From NCBI GenBank assembly GCA_052325345.1, contig JBKQVG010000165.1, positions 1 through 7,902 on the forward strand: a stretch of DNA of 7,902 nt. The letters run 5' to 3'. Position numbers and translations under genes: made by a program. Source of the DNA: JBEKYD01 sp052325345. Its GTDB lineage: Bacteria; Acidobacteriota; Terriglobia; Bryobacterales; Bryobacteraceae. The stretch's first letter is position 1; every line of letters begins with the position of its first letter. Below, one piece after another: positions 1 to 7,184 of the stretch. Below the pieces are notes generated by a model, which saw nothing but the letters and a program-made list of their open reading frames with translations, searched no databases and had not been told where the DNA came from.

Positions 1-1
1 C

Positions 2-1636
2 GTGCGGATGAAGTTCGACGGCGCTTCCAGGCTGAGCCTCAATCCGGAAGGCGACCTGGTGATCAACGGCGCGGAGGGCACGGTCATCGAGAAGCGTCCG
101 GTGATTTATCAGCAGGATTCCGCCGGCCCCGCCCGCACCGAAGTCCAGGGCGGTTACCTGCTGCTGGGCCGCCACACAGTCGGGCTGCGTCTCGATCGCT
201 ACGATCCGAAACGGGCCCTAGTGGTGGACCCCGTGCTGGCCTATTCGACCTATATGGGCGGCTCCGTGAACGATTACATTACCGCCGTCCAGACCGATAA
301 CCAGGGCAATCTTTACGTTGCCGGGGCTACCGGCACGTCCGACCTGGTGGCCAGCAGTACGGCCTACGCCACCGCCAACGAAGGCGACCTGGACATATTT
401 CTGGCGGTGATCAACAACGCCCCAGGCAGCGGCTACCCGGTCACGTACCTGACTTACATCGGCGGCACCAACGACGATATTCCCCTGGCCATGGCTGTCG
501 ATTCCTCGCAAAACATGTACGTGGCCGGCACTACCAAGTCCACCGCCTTTCCGCTGACCGAAAACGCCTTCGACTCGGTGGGGGGGGCCAGCTACACGGC
601 CGCCTTTGCGCTGGTTTTGAATCCCGGTATCAGCGGCACTTCGGGGCTGGTCTTCTCGTCGTATCTGGGCGGCACCACCGGCGCGGAGAGCGCCAACGCG
701 GTGGCTTACGATTCCAGCGGCAACATGTACGTGGCGGGCACCACCGCCTCCACCGACTGGCCGGTAACCTCCAACGCCTATGCCAGCGCGATCAACGGAC
801 CGGAGGACGCCTATATCGCGCAGATCAACCCCACCAGCGGAATTCTGACCTACGGCAGCTACATGGGCGGCGAGTTGTTGGATGACGGCCGCGGTATCGC
901 GGTCGGCGCCAACGGCCTGGTGTATTTCGCTTGCAGCAGCAATTCCACCATGTTCCCGGCGGCGGGGAATCAATATCAACCCAACCGGGCAGGCGCCTTT
1001 GACGTGGTGGTGGGAGTGATGGATTTGACCCAGGTGGGTGTCGATTCGCTGCTTTATACCACTTATCTGGGCGGCACTCAGAACGATATGGCGCGCGGCC
1101 TGACGCTCGACCCCTCGGGAAACATCGTGGTCACCGGCTACACCCTGTCATCCGACTTTCCCGTCACCGCCGATGCGGCACAGCCCACCTATGCGGGCAA
1201 CGGCGACACATTCGTGTCAGTGCTGAACTATAGCAATTCCAAGTTCGTCCTCTATTCGACTTATCTGGGCGGCTCGGACGCGGAAGTAGGTTATGCCGTG
1301 ACCACCGACGCGGCCGGCTATATTTACGTCACGGGCTACACGCTTTCCCAGGATTTCCCCGTCACGGCCAACACGGTCCAAGGCGCCTGGGGTGGAGGGA
1401 TCGACGTTTTCGTCACCAAGATCAAGCCGCACGTGGCAGGCAGCGCCGGCATCGTCTGGTCCACGTTTCTGGGGGGCGCGACCGTCAATAACGGCTACAG
1501 CCTTGTGGTTGGCTCGGATGGGAGGGTGTATGTGGGCGGTTCCACCGGCGGCGGCTTTCCGGTCAACAGCGCATCCTATCAGGCGGCCTACCAAGGCGGA
1601 AACACGGACGGATTCCTGGCCGTAATTTCGCAGTAA
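2..1636 (+). CDS. SBBP-repeat beta-propeller protein, C-terminal part (5' end outside window)
   Basis: The reading frame is open to the left edge and ends with TAA at 1634-1636. The GTG at position 2 is not a convincing start, because no signal peptide follows and the first residues look like the middle of a domain. Residues 1-75 match the conserved beta domain that precedes SBBP repeats in this family (sense strand signature PVIYQ and LVVDPVLAYSTYMGG). Seven repeats follow, each opening with a Y/W/F-S/T-x-Y/F-x-GG motif at residues 81, 149, 218, 284, 352, 418 and 486, with spacing of 66-69 residues. Each repeat carries a G-N-x-Y-V-A/T-G core and most continue into an FPVT-like segment. Seven units fit a complete seven-bladed propeller, and the protein stops just after the last closing strand (TDGFLAVISQ), with no added C-terminal domain. 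Family knowledge: SBBP proteins are secreted or surface proteins abundant in Solibacter relatives; substrate or partner unknown. The family call is secure, the function is not. Confidence 0.93.
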   Translation: MRMKFDGASRLSLNPEGDLVINGAEGTVIEKRPVIYQQDSAGPARTEVQGGYLLLGRHTVGLRLDRYDPKRALVVDPVLAYSTYMGGSVNDYITAVQTDNQGNLYVAGATGTSDLVASSTAYATANEGDLDIFLAVINNAPGSGYPVTYLTYIGGTNDDIPLAMAVDSSQNMYVAGTTKSTAFPLTENAFDSVGGASYTAAFALVLNPGISGTSGLVFSSYLGGTTGAESANAVAYDSSGNMYVAGTTASTDWPVTSNAYASAINGPEDAYIAQINPTSGILTYGSYMGGELLDDGRGIAVGANGLVYFACSSNSTMFPAAGNQYQPNRAGAFDVVVGVMDLTQVGVDSLLYTTYLGGTQNDMARGLTLDPSGNIVVTGYTLSSDFPVTADAAQPTYAGNGDTFVSVLNYSNSKFVLYSTYLGGSDAEVGYAVTTDAAGYIYVTGYTLSQDFPVTANTVQGAWGGGIDVFVTKIKPHVAGSAGIVWSTFLGGATVNNGYSLVVGSDGRVYVGGSTGGGFPVNSASYQAAYQGGNTDGFLAVISQ

Positions 1637-1657
1637 GGGCCGGCCTGATTCCCAATC

Positions 1658-1698
1658 AAGTAGGTGGGAGAGAAAGCGATCTTCTGTCCCACCTACTT
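1658..1698. terminator. Stem-loop between convergent genes, probable bidirectional terminator
   Basis: A perfect 12-base inverted repeat is seen: AAGTAGGTGGGA at 1658-1669 and TCCCACCTACTT at 1687-1698. Inside it a further 4-bp stem (AGAA 1671-1674 with TTCT 1682-1685) continues after one G-G mismatch, leaving a 7-base loop. It sits between the 3' ends of the two converging genes and its right arm contains the stop codon (TAG, 1693-1695 on the minus strand) of the BNR gene. Neither side has a strong T run, so termination may be weak or may act mainly as an RNA 3'-end stabiliser. A smaller hairpin (TGATT 1646-1650, AATCA 1654-1658) and an 8-base palindrome GGCCGGCC (1638-1645) lie just to the left. 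Confidence 0.65.
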
Positions 1699-4602
1699 AT
1701 CCTCCCCGAAAGGTTCGTTGCCGCCGGCCGGTGCGCCGCGCGGGTCCGGTTTGACTGTGACCGGCCGGGTATAAATCTGGCCGTCGACGGTGAGGCGCAC
1801 GGTATACTCGCCGGGATCGAGGCTCGCGGCGCCGCGTCCGAAGCCACCGCCGCCGCCTCTTCCACCGCGTCCGCCGCGTCCACCCGCGGTCTGGGCCGGC
1901 GCGGAGCCCGCGGGATGGCAGGCGTCCGTCGGAGGCGCGGCCGCGCCGCGTCCGAAGCCGCCGCCGCGTCCGGCCGTGGCCCCGAGGGCGAAGCGATGCA
2001 TTCCGGCAGCGGCCGAAGGCGGCGGCGCGGGCTGCATCCAAATGGTCTGCACGTTCAGGGTTTCGGTATCCGGCGGGCGCACCGGCGTGTCGCTGGCCGC
2101 GCAGGCGCGCACGGCTCCCCGGCCATCCACCAGTTCGAGCTTCAGCGGCCCGGCGGCGCGGTCCTTGAGCCAGTAGTAGGCCACTACGCCAGAGGGCGGA
2201 TTCTGTAACTGCGGTTCGTCGCGCGGCATGGGCGTACCGTTCATGCCGCCGGCGCGGATGCCATGGGTTTCGCCGGGTTGGAACAGGTACGCGCTGGAGG
2301 TGACGATCCGGGCGGCCTCAGCGGCAATTTGCCGCAGCGGAGCGATCTGGTCCATCACCCAGAAGCCGCGCCCGTGGGTGGCGATGTCCAGATCGTCACC
2401 GTGCACCACGAGGTCGCGGATCGAAGTCACCGGCATGTTGTTCTGCAGCGGCTGCCATTGGCCGCCATCGTCGAAGGAAACGTAAACCCGCAATTCGGTG
2501 GCAGCGTAGAGCAGCCCCTTGGTTTGGGGGTCTTCTTTCAGCGAGTTGACGTAGGCGCCTGCGGGGATCCCGGCGACCACGTTCCGCCACGTCTTGCCGC
2601 CGTCGTGGGTGCGATAGATATACGGCTGGTTATCGGCGAGGCGATGGCGGTCGACGGAAGCGTAGGCGGTCCCGGCGTCGAAATGGCCGGCTTCGATCTG
2701 CGAGACCTTGCTCCAGGCGGTCATGGCCGGGGGCGTGACATCTTTCCAGGTTTTGCCATCGTCGCGGGTGACATAAATCAGGCCGTCGTCGGTGCCCACC
2801 CAGACCGTGGTGGCCTCGAGCGGCGAGGGGCCGATGGTGTAGACCACGCCGAAACGGTCGGTCATGGGCTGGTCGATGTCTCTTGCCGTAGCCGCATCTA
2901 GCGTGGCGGGCACGGCGGGCTTTACGCGCGCGAGGTCGGGGCTGATCTTTTGCCAGGTGCGGCCGCGATCGCGCGAACGCATCACGAATTGGTTGGCGTA
3001 ATAGAGCGCTTCGTCGGCTTGGGAAAAAACCTGGGGAAGCGTCCAGGTCCTGCGGTTCGGATCTTCGGGATCTTCGGGCGGCAGTTGTCCGCCCAGCGGC
3101 ACGGAAATGTTGAGCGCCTGGTCGCAGCGCCCCGCGCCGTTGCCATACAGAATATTGCCGTCTTTGGGATCGGGCAGGACGGTGGCGCTTTCGCCGGCCA
3201 GGCAGGTGGGTTCCCAGTTGCGGAAGTTCAGCAGGCCCTCTCGCGACCACGTGCCGACGCCCACGCCGCCGCTATCCTGCTGCGCGCCGTAGAGCCGGTA
3301 GGGGAAGCGATTGTCGGCGGCCACGTGATAGATCTGGGCGGTGGGCTGGTTGTACCAGGAACTCCAGGTTTTGCCTCGATCCACGCTTACCACGGTGCCT
3401 TGATCGCTGCTCAGCACCATGCGGTTGCCGTCTTTGGGATTAATCCAGAGCTGGTGGTAGTCGTCGCCGCCGGGCGCGCCCTTGAGCGGCACGAAAGTCT
3501 TGCCGCCGTCGGTGGTCACGTAGGTGGCGGTGTTGATGACGTAGGCGCGGTCGGGGTCGGTGGGATCCACCGTCAGCGCTTCGAAGTACCAGCCGCGGCC
3601 CCAGAGCCTCGTCTCGCCATTGACCAGCTTCCAGGTGGCTCCGGCGTCATTGGAGACGTAAACGCCGCCCTTGCCGGTGTTGCCGCCGCCTCCGCCGCCG
3701 CGCAGGGGTGGCGCCACGCTGGCGCCGAGATCGTCCACCACCGCCCAGAGGCGATTGGGATTGCTGGGAGCGACCGCGATGCCGATCTTGCCCACGAACT
3801 CGTCGTTGGGTAGCCCGCCCGCCAGTTGCTTCCAGGTGTCGCCGCCGTCGGTGGATTTGTACAAGCCGCCGCCGGGCATATTGGAGGGTGCGTAGACCGA
3901 CCATGGCGGACGGCGCGTGGCCCATAGCGATGCGTAGAGCACGCGCGGATTCTTAGGATCGATGGCTACATCGATGGCTCCGACATTGTCCGGGTCTTTG
4001 GCCTTGAACAGGATCTTCTTCCAGGTGGCGCCGCCGTCGGTGGAGCGGTAGAGGCCGCGCTCGGGGTTGGCGTCGTAGACGTGGCCCAAAGCCGCTACGT
4101 AGACGCGGTTGGGGTTGGCCGGGTCCACCACCACGCGCCCGATATGTTCGCTGGCTTCGAGACCGATGTGGGTCCAGGTCTTGCCGGCGTCGGTGGACTT
4201 ATACATGCCGATGCCGTAGGAGTGCTGGCTGCGGATGTCGGGCTCGCCGGTGCCCACGTAGATCAGGTTGGGATTCGAGGGAGCCACGGCGATAGCGCCG
4301 ATCGAGCCGATCGCAATGCCCTGGTCGGAAATGGGAGACCAGGTGCGGCCGGCGTTCTCGGTCTTCCACACCCCTCCGCCCACCGAGCCGAAATAAAAAG
4401 TGTCGGGCTGGCTGGCATGGCCGGCGACGCCGAAGGAGCGTCCGGCCCGCATGGGCCCCACATCGCGCCACTCGAGCCCGGCCAGCAATGCGCCTGGGTA
4501 TGGATTCGAAGGGCTCATCTGTTGGGCAAACATTCCGAGTCCCACGAGCGCCAACAGGCATAGCGGCGCGAAAAGAACCAGCCAACGACGTCGACCAAAC
4601 AT
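1693..4602 (-). CDS. Secreted sortilin/VPS10-type BNR (Asp-box) beta-propeller protein
   Basis: This is a complete 969-residue protein. Start ATG at 4602 is supported by AGGAG at 4613-4617 (10-base spacing) and by a classical signal peptide at residues 1-28 (RRR, then a hydrophobic run ending near MFAQQ). About eleven Asp-box motifs (S/T-x-D-x-G-x-T-W) occur near residues 81-88, 136-143, 187-194, 250-257, 317-324, 363-370, 406-413, 543-550, 612-619, 665-672 and 709-716, so the first ~750 residues form one or two propellers of the sortilin/VPS10 kind. Homologues are often labelled 'glycosyl hydrolase, BNR repeat', but Asp boxes are structural and no sialidase-type catalytic arginine triad can be asserted, so enzyme activity is not claimed. 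Residues ~755-950 form a C-terminal beta domain broken by Gly/Arg-rich inserts (see 1825-1971). It runs in the same direction as the PPC gene but 242 bases downstream with its own leader, so it is probably transcribed separately. Likely extracytoplasmic; ligand unknown. Confidence 0.92.
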   Translation of the reverse strand: MFGRRRWLVLFAPLCLLALVGLGMFAQQMSPSNPYPGALLAGLEWRDVGPMRAGRSFGVAGHASQPDTFYFGSVGGGVWKTENAGRTWSPISDQGIAIGSIGAIAVAPSNPNLIYVGTGEPDIRSQHSYGIGMYKSTDAGKTWTHIGLEASEHIGRVVVDPANPNRVYVAALGHVYDANPERGLYRSTDGGATWKKILFKAKDPDNVGAIDVAIDPKNPRVLYASLWATRRPPWSVYAPSNMPGGGLYKSTDGGDTWKQLAGGLPNDEFVGKIGIAVAPSNPNRLWAVVDDLGASVAPPLRGGGGGGNTGKGGVYVSNDAGATWKLVNGETRLWGRGWYFEALTVDPTDPDRAYVINTATYVTTDGGKTFVPLKGAPGGDDYHQLWINPKDGNRMVLSSDQGTVVSVDRGKTWSSWYNQPTAQIYHVAADNRFPYRLYGAQQDSGGVGVGTWSREGLLNFRNWEPTCLAGESATVLPDPKDGNILYGNGAGRCDQALNISVPLGGQLPPEDPEDPNRRTWTLPQVFSQADEALYYANQFVMRSRDRGRTWQKISPDLARVKPAVPATLDAATARDIDQPMTDRFGVVYTIGPSPLEATTVWVGTDDGLIYVTRDDGKTWKDVTPPAMTAWSKVSQIEAGHFDAGTAYASVDRHRLADNQPYIYRTHDGGKTWRNVVAGIPAGAYVNSLKEDPQTKGLLYAATELRVYVSFDDGGQWQPLQNNMPVTSIRDLVVHGDDLDIATHGRGFWVMDQIAPLRQIAAEAARIVTSSAYLFQPGETHGIRAGGMNGTPMPRDEPQLQNPPSGVVAYYWLKDRAAGPLKLELVDGRGAVRACAASDTPVRPPDTETLNVQTIWMQPAPPPSAAAGMHRFALGATAGRGGGFGRGAAAPPTDACHPAGSAPAQTAGGRGGRGGRGGGGGFGRGAASLDPGEYTVRLTVDGQIYTRPVTVKPDPRGAPAGGNEPFGEDK
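1825..1971 (-). repeat. Gly/Arg-rich low-complexity insert with duplicated GFGRGAA block
   Basis: Within the BNR protein, residues ~878-926 contain two copies of GGFGRGAA (residues 881-888 and 919-926) and an RGG-type run at 908-920. At DNA level the block GCGCCGCGTCCGAAGCC (plus-strand sense) occurs exactly twice, at 1829-1845 and 1943-1959. The insert interrupts a beta domain that resumes at LDPGEYTVRLTVDG (about residue 928). It looks like expansion of GC-rich, slippage-prone sequence with the frame kept. Confidence 0.8.
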
Positions 4603-4612
4603 TCCGGTTGTG

Positions 4613-4617
4613 CTCCT
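4613..4617 (-). promoter_or_regulatory. Ribosome binding site of the BNR gene
   Basis: Read on the minus strand, AGGAG lies 10 bases before the ATG at 4602-4600. The spacing is slightly long but it is the only good Shine-Dalgarno match nearby, and it fixes the start in front of the signal peptide. Confidence 0.6.
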
Positions 4618-4621
4618 GTGC

Positions 4622-4642
4622 GGCTTGGCCTCGCGGCCAGCC
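4622..4642 (-). promoter_or_regulatory. Stem-loop in the leader of the BNR gene
   Basis: GGC (4622-4624) pairs with GCC (4640-4642) and TGGCC (4626-4630) pairs with GGCCA (4635-4639), with one bulged T and a 4-base loop. On the minus-strand transcript this hairpin would end four bases before the ribosome binding site, where it could influence translation or mRNA stability. No regulator family is recognised. I could not identify a convincing -35/-10 pair upstream of it. Confidence 0.3.
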
Positions 4643-4680
4643 GAATTGAATCACTTTAGCAGAAGCCGCGCGGCTCCGTT

Positions 4681-4716
4681 AGGCAGGGGAAACAGCGACA
4701 GGCAGGGGAAACAGCG
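4681..4716. repeat. 17-base direct repeat, period 19
   Basis: AGGCAGGGGAAACAGCG occurs at 4681-4697 and again at 4700-4716. The two copies are identical and separated by two bases. They lie between the BNR leader and the intron-like domain V, in sequence with no recognised gene. A 12-base palindrome AGCCGCGCGGCT (4664-4675) lies just before. The duplication may mark the ragged left edge of the intron remnant, or simple slippage. Confidence 0.6.
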
Positions 4717-4773
4717 CGTCGTCGCCGAGCGGCACTACTGGAACTGGGGGAAGTGTCGGCCTAACCATCTCGG

Positions 4774-4845
4774 ACCGCCGTGTGCGGACCCGTACGCACG
4801 GTGGTGTGGCAGGGGTCGGCGGGTGACCGCCGCCCCTATGCCGAT
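4774..4845 (+). mobile_element. Group II intron 3' end remnant (domains V and VI)
   Basis: Domain V: 4774-4782 pairs with 4797-4805 (9 bp, including one G-U pair, 4777-4802). A two-base bulge (CG, 4795-4796) follows on the 3' strand, then a 4-bp upper stem (4783-4786 with 4791-4794) and a tetraloop. This is the standard domain V plan, and the triad at 4776-4778 reads CGC with the G-U pair in the middle, as in class C introns (AGC in most others). Domain VI: GGCA (4808-4811) pairs with TGCC (4839-4842), GGGG (4812-4815) with CCCC (4833-4836) and CGGCGG (4817-4822) with CCGCCG (4827-4832), capped by the GNRA loop GTGA. A bulged A at 4838 sits where the branch point belongs, seven bases before an AT end at 4845. 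Only about 170 bases lie to the left before the BNR gene, far too little for domains I-IV and a reverse transcriptase, so this is a 3' fragment. It is very probably inactive alone. The left boundary is unresolved and could be as far left as ~4676. Confidence 0.8.
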
Positions 4846-7184
4846 CACCGGAGTGCTGTCGCGGCCACAGCACGGCCGGACGCAGTTTCGTCCGCACGAA
4901 CGATCTCGAACGGGATTGCGGGCAGAGTGCCCAAGGGCACGCGCTGCCGATTTGCCTGCGGCTTTCCCTTCACCACCGGCGCGGCTCTCTCGCCGGAGAC
5001 GGTCACAATCAGGTTGCCTTTCAAACCTGGCTTGGCTTTTGAGGCGTCGCAGCGGAGAACGATTTCGGCTCCGTTCCGCACTCCGGCTACACCCGCCAGG
5101 GTAACTCCATCGGGCGGGTCGCTCAGTTGGTACTGGAGCCGCCCGATGGGGCTGTTTGGCGGCAAGGGGACCTCGACTTCGAGCTTGACGGCGCCGCCCG
5201 ATGGCAACTTCAGCGGTTCGGGGCTGACGATTCTGGCGCTTGCCCGCAGCGGGCCGCCTCTTCGCACGGCCACCTTGAGTTCCTGGGCCGGGACCAGATG
5301 CCGGTAGAAGAATGCCTGCATCCGATCGTCAGCCGGCACGGCCTGGCGGGTCACCTGGCGCCCGCCGATGGACGCGACGCCCTCCAGGTGTAGAGTCAGC
5401 GGCTCGCGCTGCTGGCGTGCTTGCGGCGGCGCGGTGAGAGTGAGCCGTAGTTCATCCTGACCCGCCGGGATGGTGGCGCCGGAGAGGACGAAGCCCGCCG
5501 GCGCCCCCTTCAGCGCCAGACGGATATCGCCCGCGAATCCATCTTTGCGTAGCGCATATACGGTGACCGGCAGGGTCATGCCGCCGGCTACGTTGATGGC
5601 CGATGGCGTCACCCGCAGATCGAAATCCTGGCGGGGCGGGCCAATCCGCAAGCGATACGTATACTCGGGTCCTCCCTTCCCCTGCATATCGCCCAGGTAG
5701 AGAAAATAGGCGCCGTTGGCGGGCAGGGTGGTCAGAATACGGGAATCGGCGTGGTGGGTCTCCAAGCCCTCGCCCTTGTCGTCGAAATCGTCGTTGAAGG
5801 CGAGTTGCCGGCCGGAGGCATCGGTCAGTTTGAGGGCGGAATCGAGCGGCGACTCGATGCGCCGCGCATAGACTTCGGCCACAACCACCTGCCCGGCGCG
5901 GCCTTCGAAGCGGTACACGCTCCAGCACCCGGGCCGGCTGACGCGGCCATTGACGATGATCGGCAACTTGACACGCTGGGCGCGGGCGGGCGAATCGTTG
6001 CCCTCTTTTTGGTTGGTTTCGGGGAGGGTATCCACCAGGAACGGTAGGGCATTGGACAATAGCCCAGCGCCGCGAGTGGAGACCGGATAGATACCAGCTT
6101 CTTTGCCCTTGGCATCCACGGTGAGCTTATGCTCCGGCAGGTTCCAGCCGGCGATCTCGACTTTGGTTTTGGCGTGTGCGCGGCCTCCCATGGGAAAGAT
6201 GCCGGTGATAAACGGCAACTCGCCAATGGCAATGCGGTAGACGAAGTCCTCGCGGCCACGGTAGAGGGCATCGCGAATCTCCACTGAGTACTCGCCGTCT
6301 TTGGGTACGGTGTAGTGGATGACGGGATCGGGATGAAAGCGGTAATCGTCGTCGTAGGCCACTTCGTGGCCATCGCTGTCGTAGAGGGTTAGGACGGCCT
6401 GGAACCAGCCGGGAACCGCATCGGCGAGGTATGGCACCAGCTCACGGGCGGCTACCGCAATGACGAGTTCCTGACCGCGCCGGGCGCTGAAGCGGTAACG
6501 GTCACGGTCGCCCGGGGTGAAAGGTTGCACGGCTCGCGCCTGTTGCTGGGGCGTGCCCAGGCGCGGCTTGATGCGTCCATTGATGGTAGCCGGGAGCGTG
6601 ACCGGCATATCCGTGAGAGGCTGGCGGATCTGTGTCCTGTTAACCGGCTGCCCGGCCGGTGCTGGAACTACGTCGATGGTTTCTTTCTCGGTGAATTCCG
6701 GCAGTTGGCCGACGCAGAAGACGAGCGGATTAGACAGGCCCTGGGGCGTGAGCACACGCAGTTCCCGGTGGCCGGTGGCGGCGCCGCGAGCGACGGCGAC
6801 GCGCAACTTGACGGTTTCGGCCAACCCTGGGCTGATGGTGCGCTGGGCGTTGAACAGGAGCAGCTTCACGCGAATATCGGTCATCTCTTGCCGAACGTCG
6901 TCGCCGACAGCTTGCTTTTGCAGCTCCTGCATGCGATTCCGCAACTGCTGGGCCTGAGCCCCGCTCATCGGCCGGGCGTGCTCGCCCACCGTGACCTCGA
7001 CCCCGGCGCCGGTTACCGATGCGGCGCTCACGTTGCTCAGAAACTGCCCACCGAGAGTCACTTCAAAGGCAGTGCCCTGTTGTCCTCCAGCGGGCAAAGC
7101 ATACGCCAGGCTGGGCACGTTTTGCGCGCGCAGGCCGGGGAGAGTAACGAAAAGCGCTACCGTTGGCCAGAGCCGGGTACTCAT
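4845..7184 (-). CDS. Secreted protein with two PPC-like domains, partner of DUF1501
   Basis: This is a complete 779-residue protein. The ATG at 7184 is chosen because a signal peptide follows at once (residues 1-20, ending LRA before QNVP), because AAGGA stands six bases upstream (7191-7195), and because it overlaps the DUF1501 stop as ATGA. The frame stays open further upstream, but that part is Arg-rich, non-native sequence antisense in style inside the DUF1501 gene. Visible layout: a TIG-like beta segment (22-68), a probable coiled coil rich in Gln/Leu (75-110), a first PPC-like domain (~200-320, ending DALYRGREDFVYRIAIGELP), a second TIG-like segment (~322-375), a second PPC-like domain (~405-515, with NDDFDDKGEG and YFLYLGD), then beta-sandwich material to the conserved end LGTLPAIPFEIV (751-762). 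PPC domains are non-catalytic beta domains of secreted proteins. No protease motif is seen. The stop codon (4847-4845) lies on the junction with the intron remnant. Confidence 0.9.
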   Translation of the reverse strand: MSTRLWPTVALFVTLPGLRAQNVPSLAYALPAGGQQGTAFEVTLGGQFLSNVSAASVTGAGVEVTVGEHARPMSGAQAQQLRNRMQELQKQAVGDDVRQEMTDIRVKLLLFNAQRTISPGLAETVKLRVAVARGAATGHRELRVLTPQGLSNPLVFCVGQLPEFTEKETIDVVPAPAGQPVNRTQIRQPLTDMPVTLPATINGRIKPRLGTPQQQARAVQPFTPGDRDRYRFSARRGQELVIAVAARELVPYLADAVPGWFQAVLTLYDSDGHEVAYDDDYRFHPDPVIHYTVPKDGEYSVEIRDALYRGREDFVYRIAIGELPFITGIFPMGGRAHAKTKVEIAGWNLPEHKLTVDAKGKEAGIYPVSTRGAGLLSNALPFLVDTLPETNQKEGNDSPARAQRVKLPIIVNGRVSRPGCWSVYRFEGRAGQVVVAEVYARRIESPLDSALKLTDASGRQLAFNDDFDDKGEGLETHHADSRILTTLPANGAYFLYLGDMQGKGGPEYTYRLRIGPPRQDFDLRVTPSAINVAGGMTLPVTVYALRKDGFAGDIRLALKGAPAGFVLSGATIPAGQDELRLTLTAPPQARQQREPLTLHLEGVASIGGRQVTRQAVPADDRMQAFFYRHLVPAQELKVAVRRGGPLRASARIVSPEPLKLPSGGAVKLEVEVPLPPNSPIGRLQYQLSDPPDGVTLAGVAGVRNGAEIVLRCDASKAKPGLKGNLIVTVSGERAAPVVKGKPQANRQRVPLGTLPAIPFEIVRADETASGRAVAATALR
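4853..4873. other. Inverted repeat at the 3' end of the PPC gene
   Basis: GTGCTGT (4853-4859) and ACAGCAC (4867-4873) form a perfect 7-bp stem with a 7-base loop, inside the last nine codons of the PPC gene. It has no T run on either side, so it is a poor intrinsic terminator by itself. It starts eight bases from the inferred end of the intron remnant. Confidence 0.4.

Noticed and set aside
218..979. Minus-strand open frame of 253 codons opposite the SBBP gene
   Set aside because: Its Gly/Val/His/Arg-rich repeats simply mirror the SBBP repeats on the other strand.
1829..1959. Possible CRISPR-like repeat
   Set aside because: Only two copies of a 17-base GC-rich block, both in-frame inside a coding sequence, so it is a protein low-complexity duplication.
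2950..3813. Plus-strand open frame of 287 codons opposite the BNR gene
   Set aside because: It is an antisense shadow in GC-rich DNA; the minus strand here encodes clear Asp-box motifs, and the plus-strand translation shows no domain.
4618..4770. Sigma-70-like promoter for the BNR gene (TAAAGT near 4655-4660 on the minus strand)
   Set aside because: No acceptable -35 element lies at the right distance; the match is no better than chance.
4400..5104. Plus-strand open frame spanning the gap, possibly a reverse transcriptase remnant
   Set aside because: It crosses two minus-strand genes and the intron hairpins, and I see no reverse transcriptase or maturase motif (no YADD box or domain X) in it.
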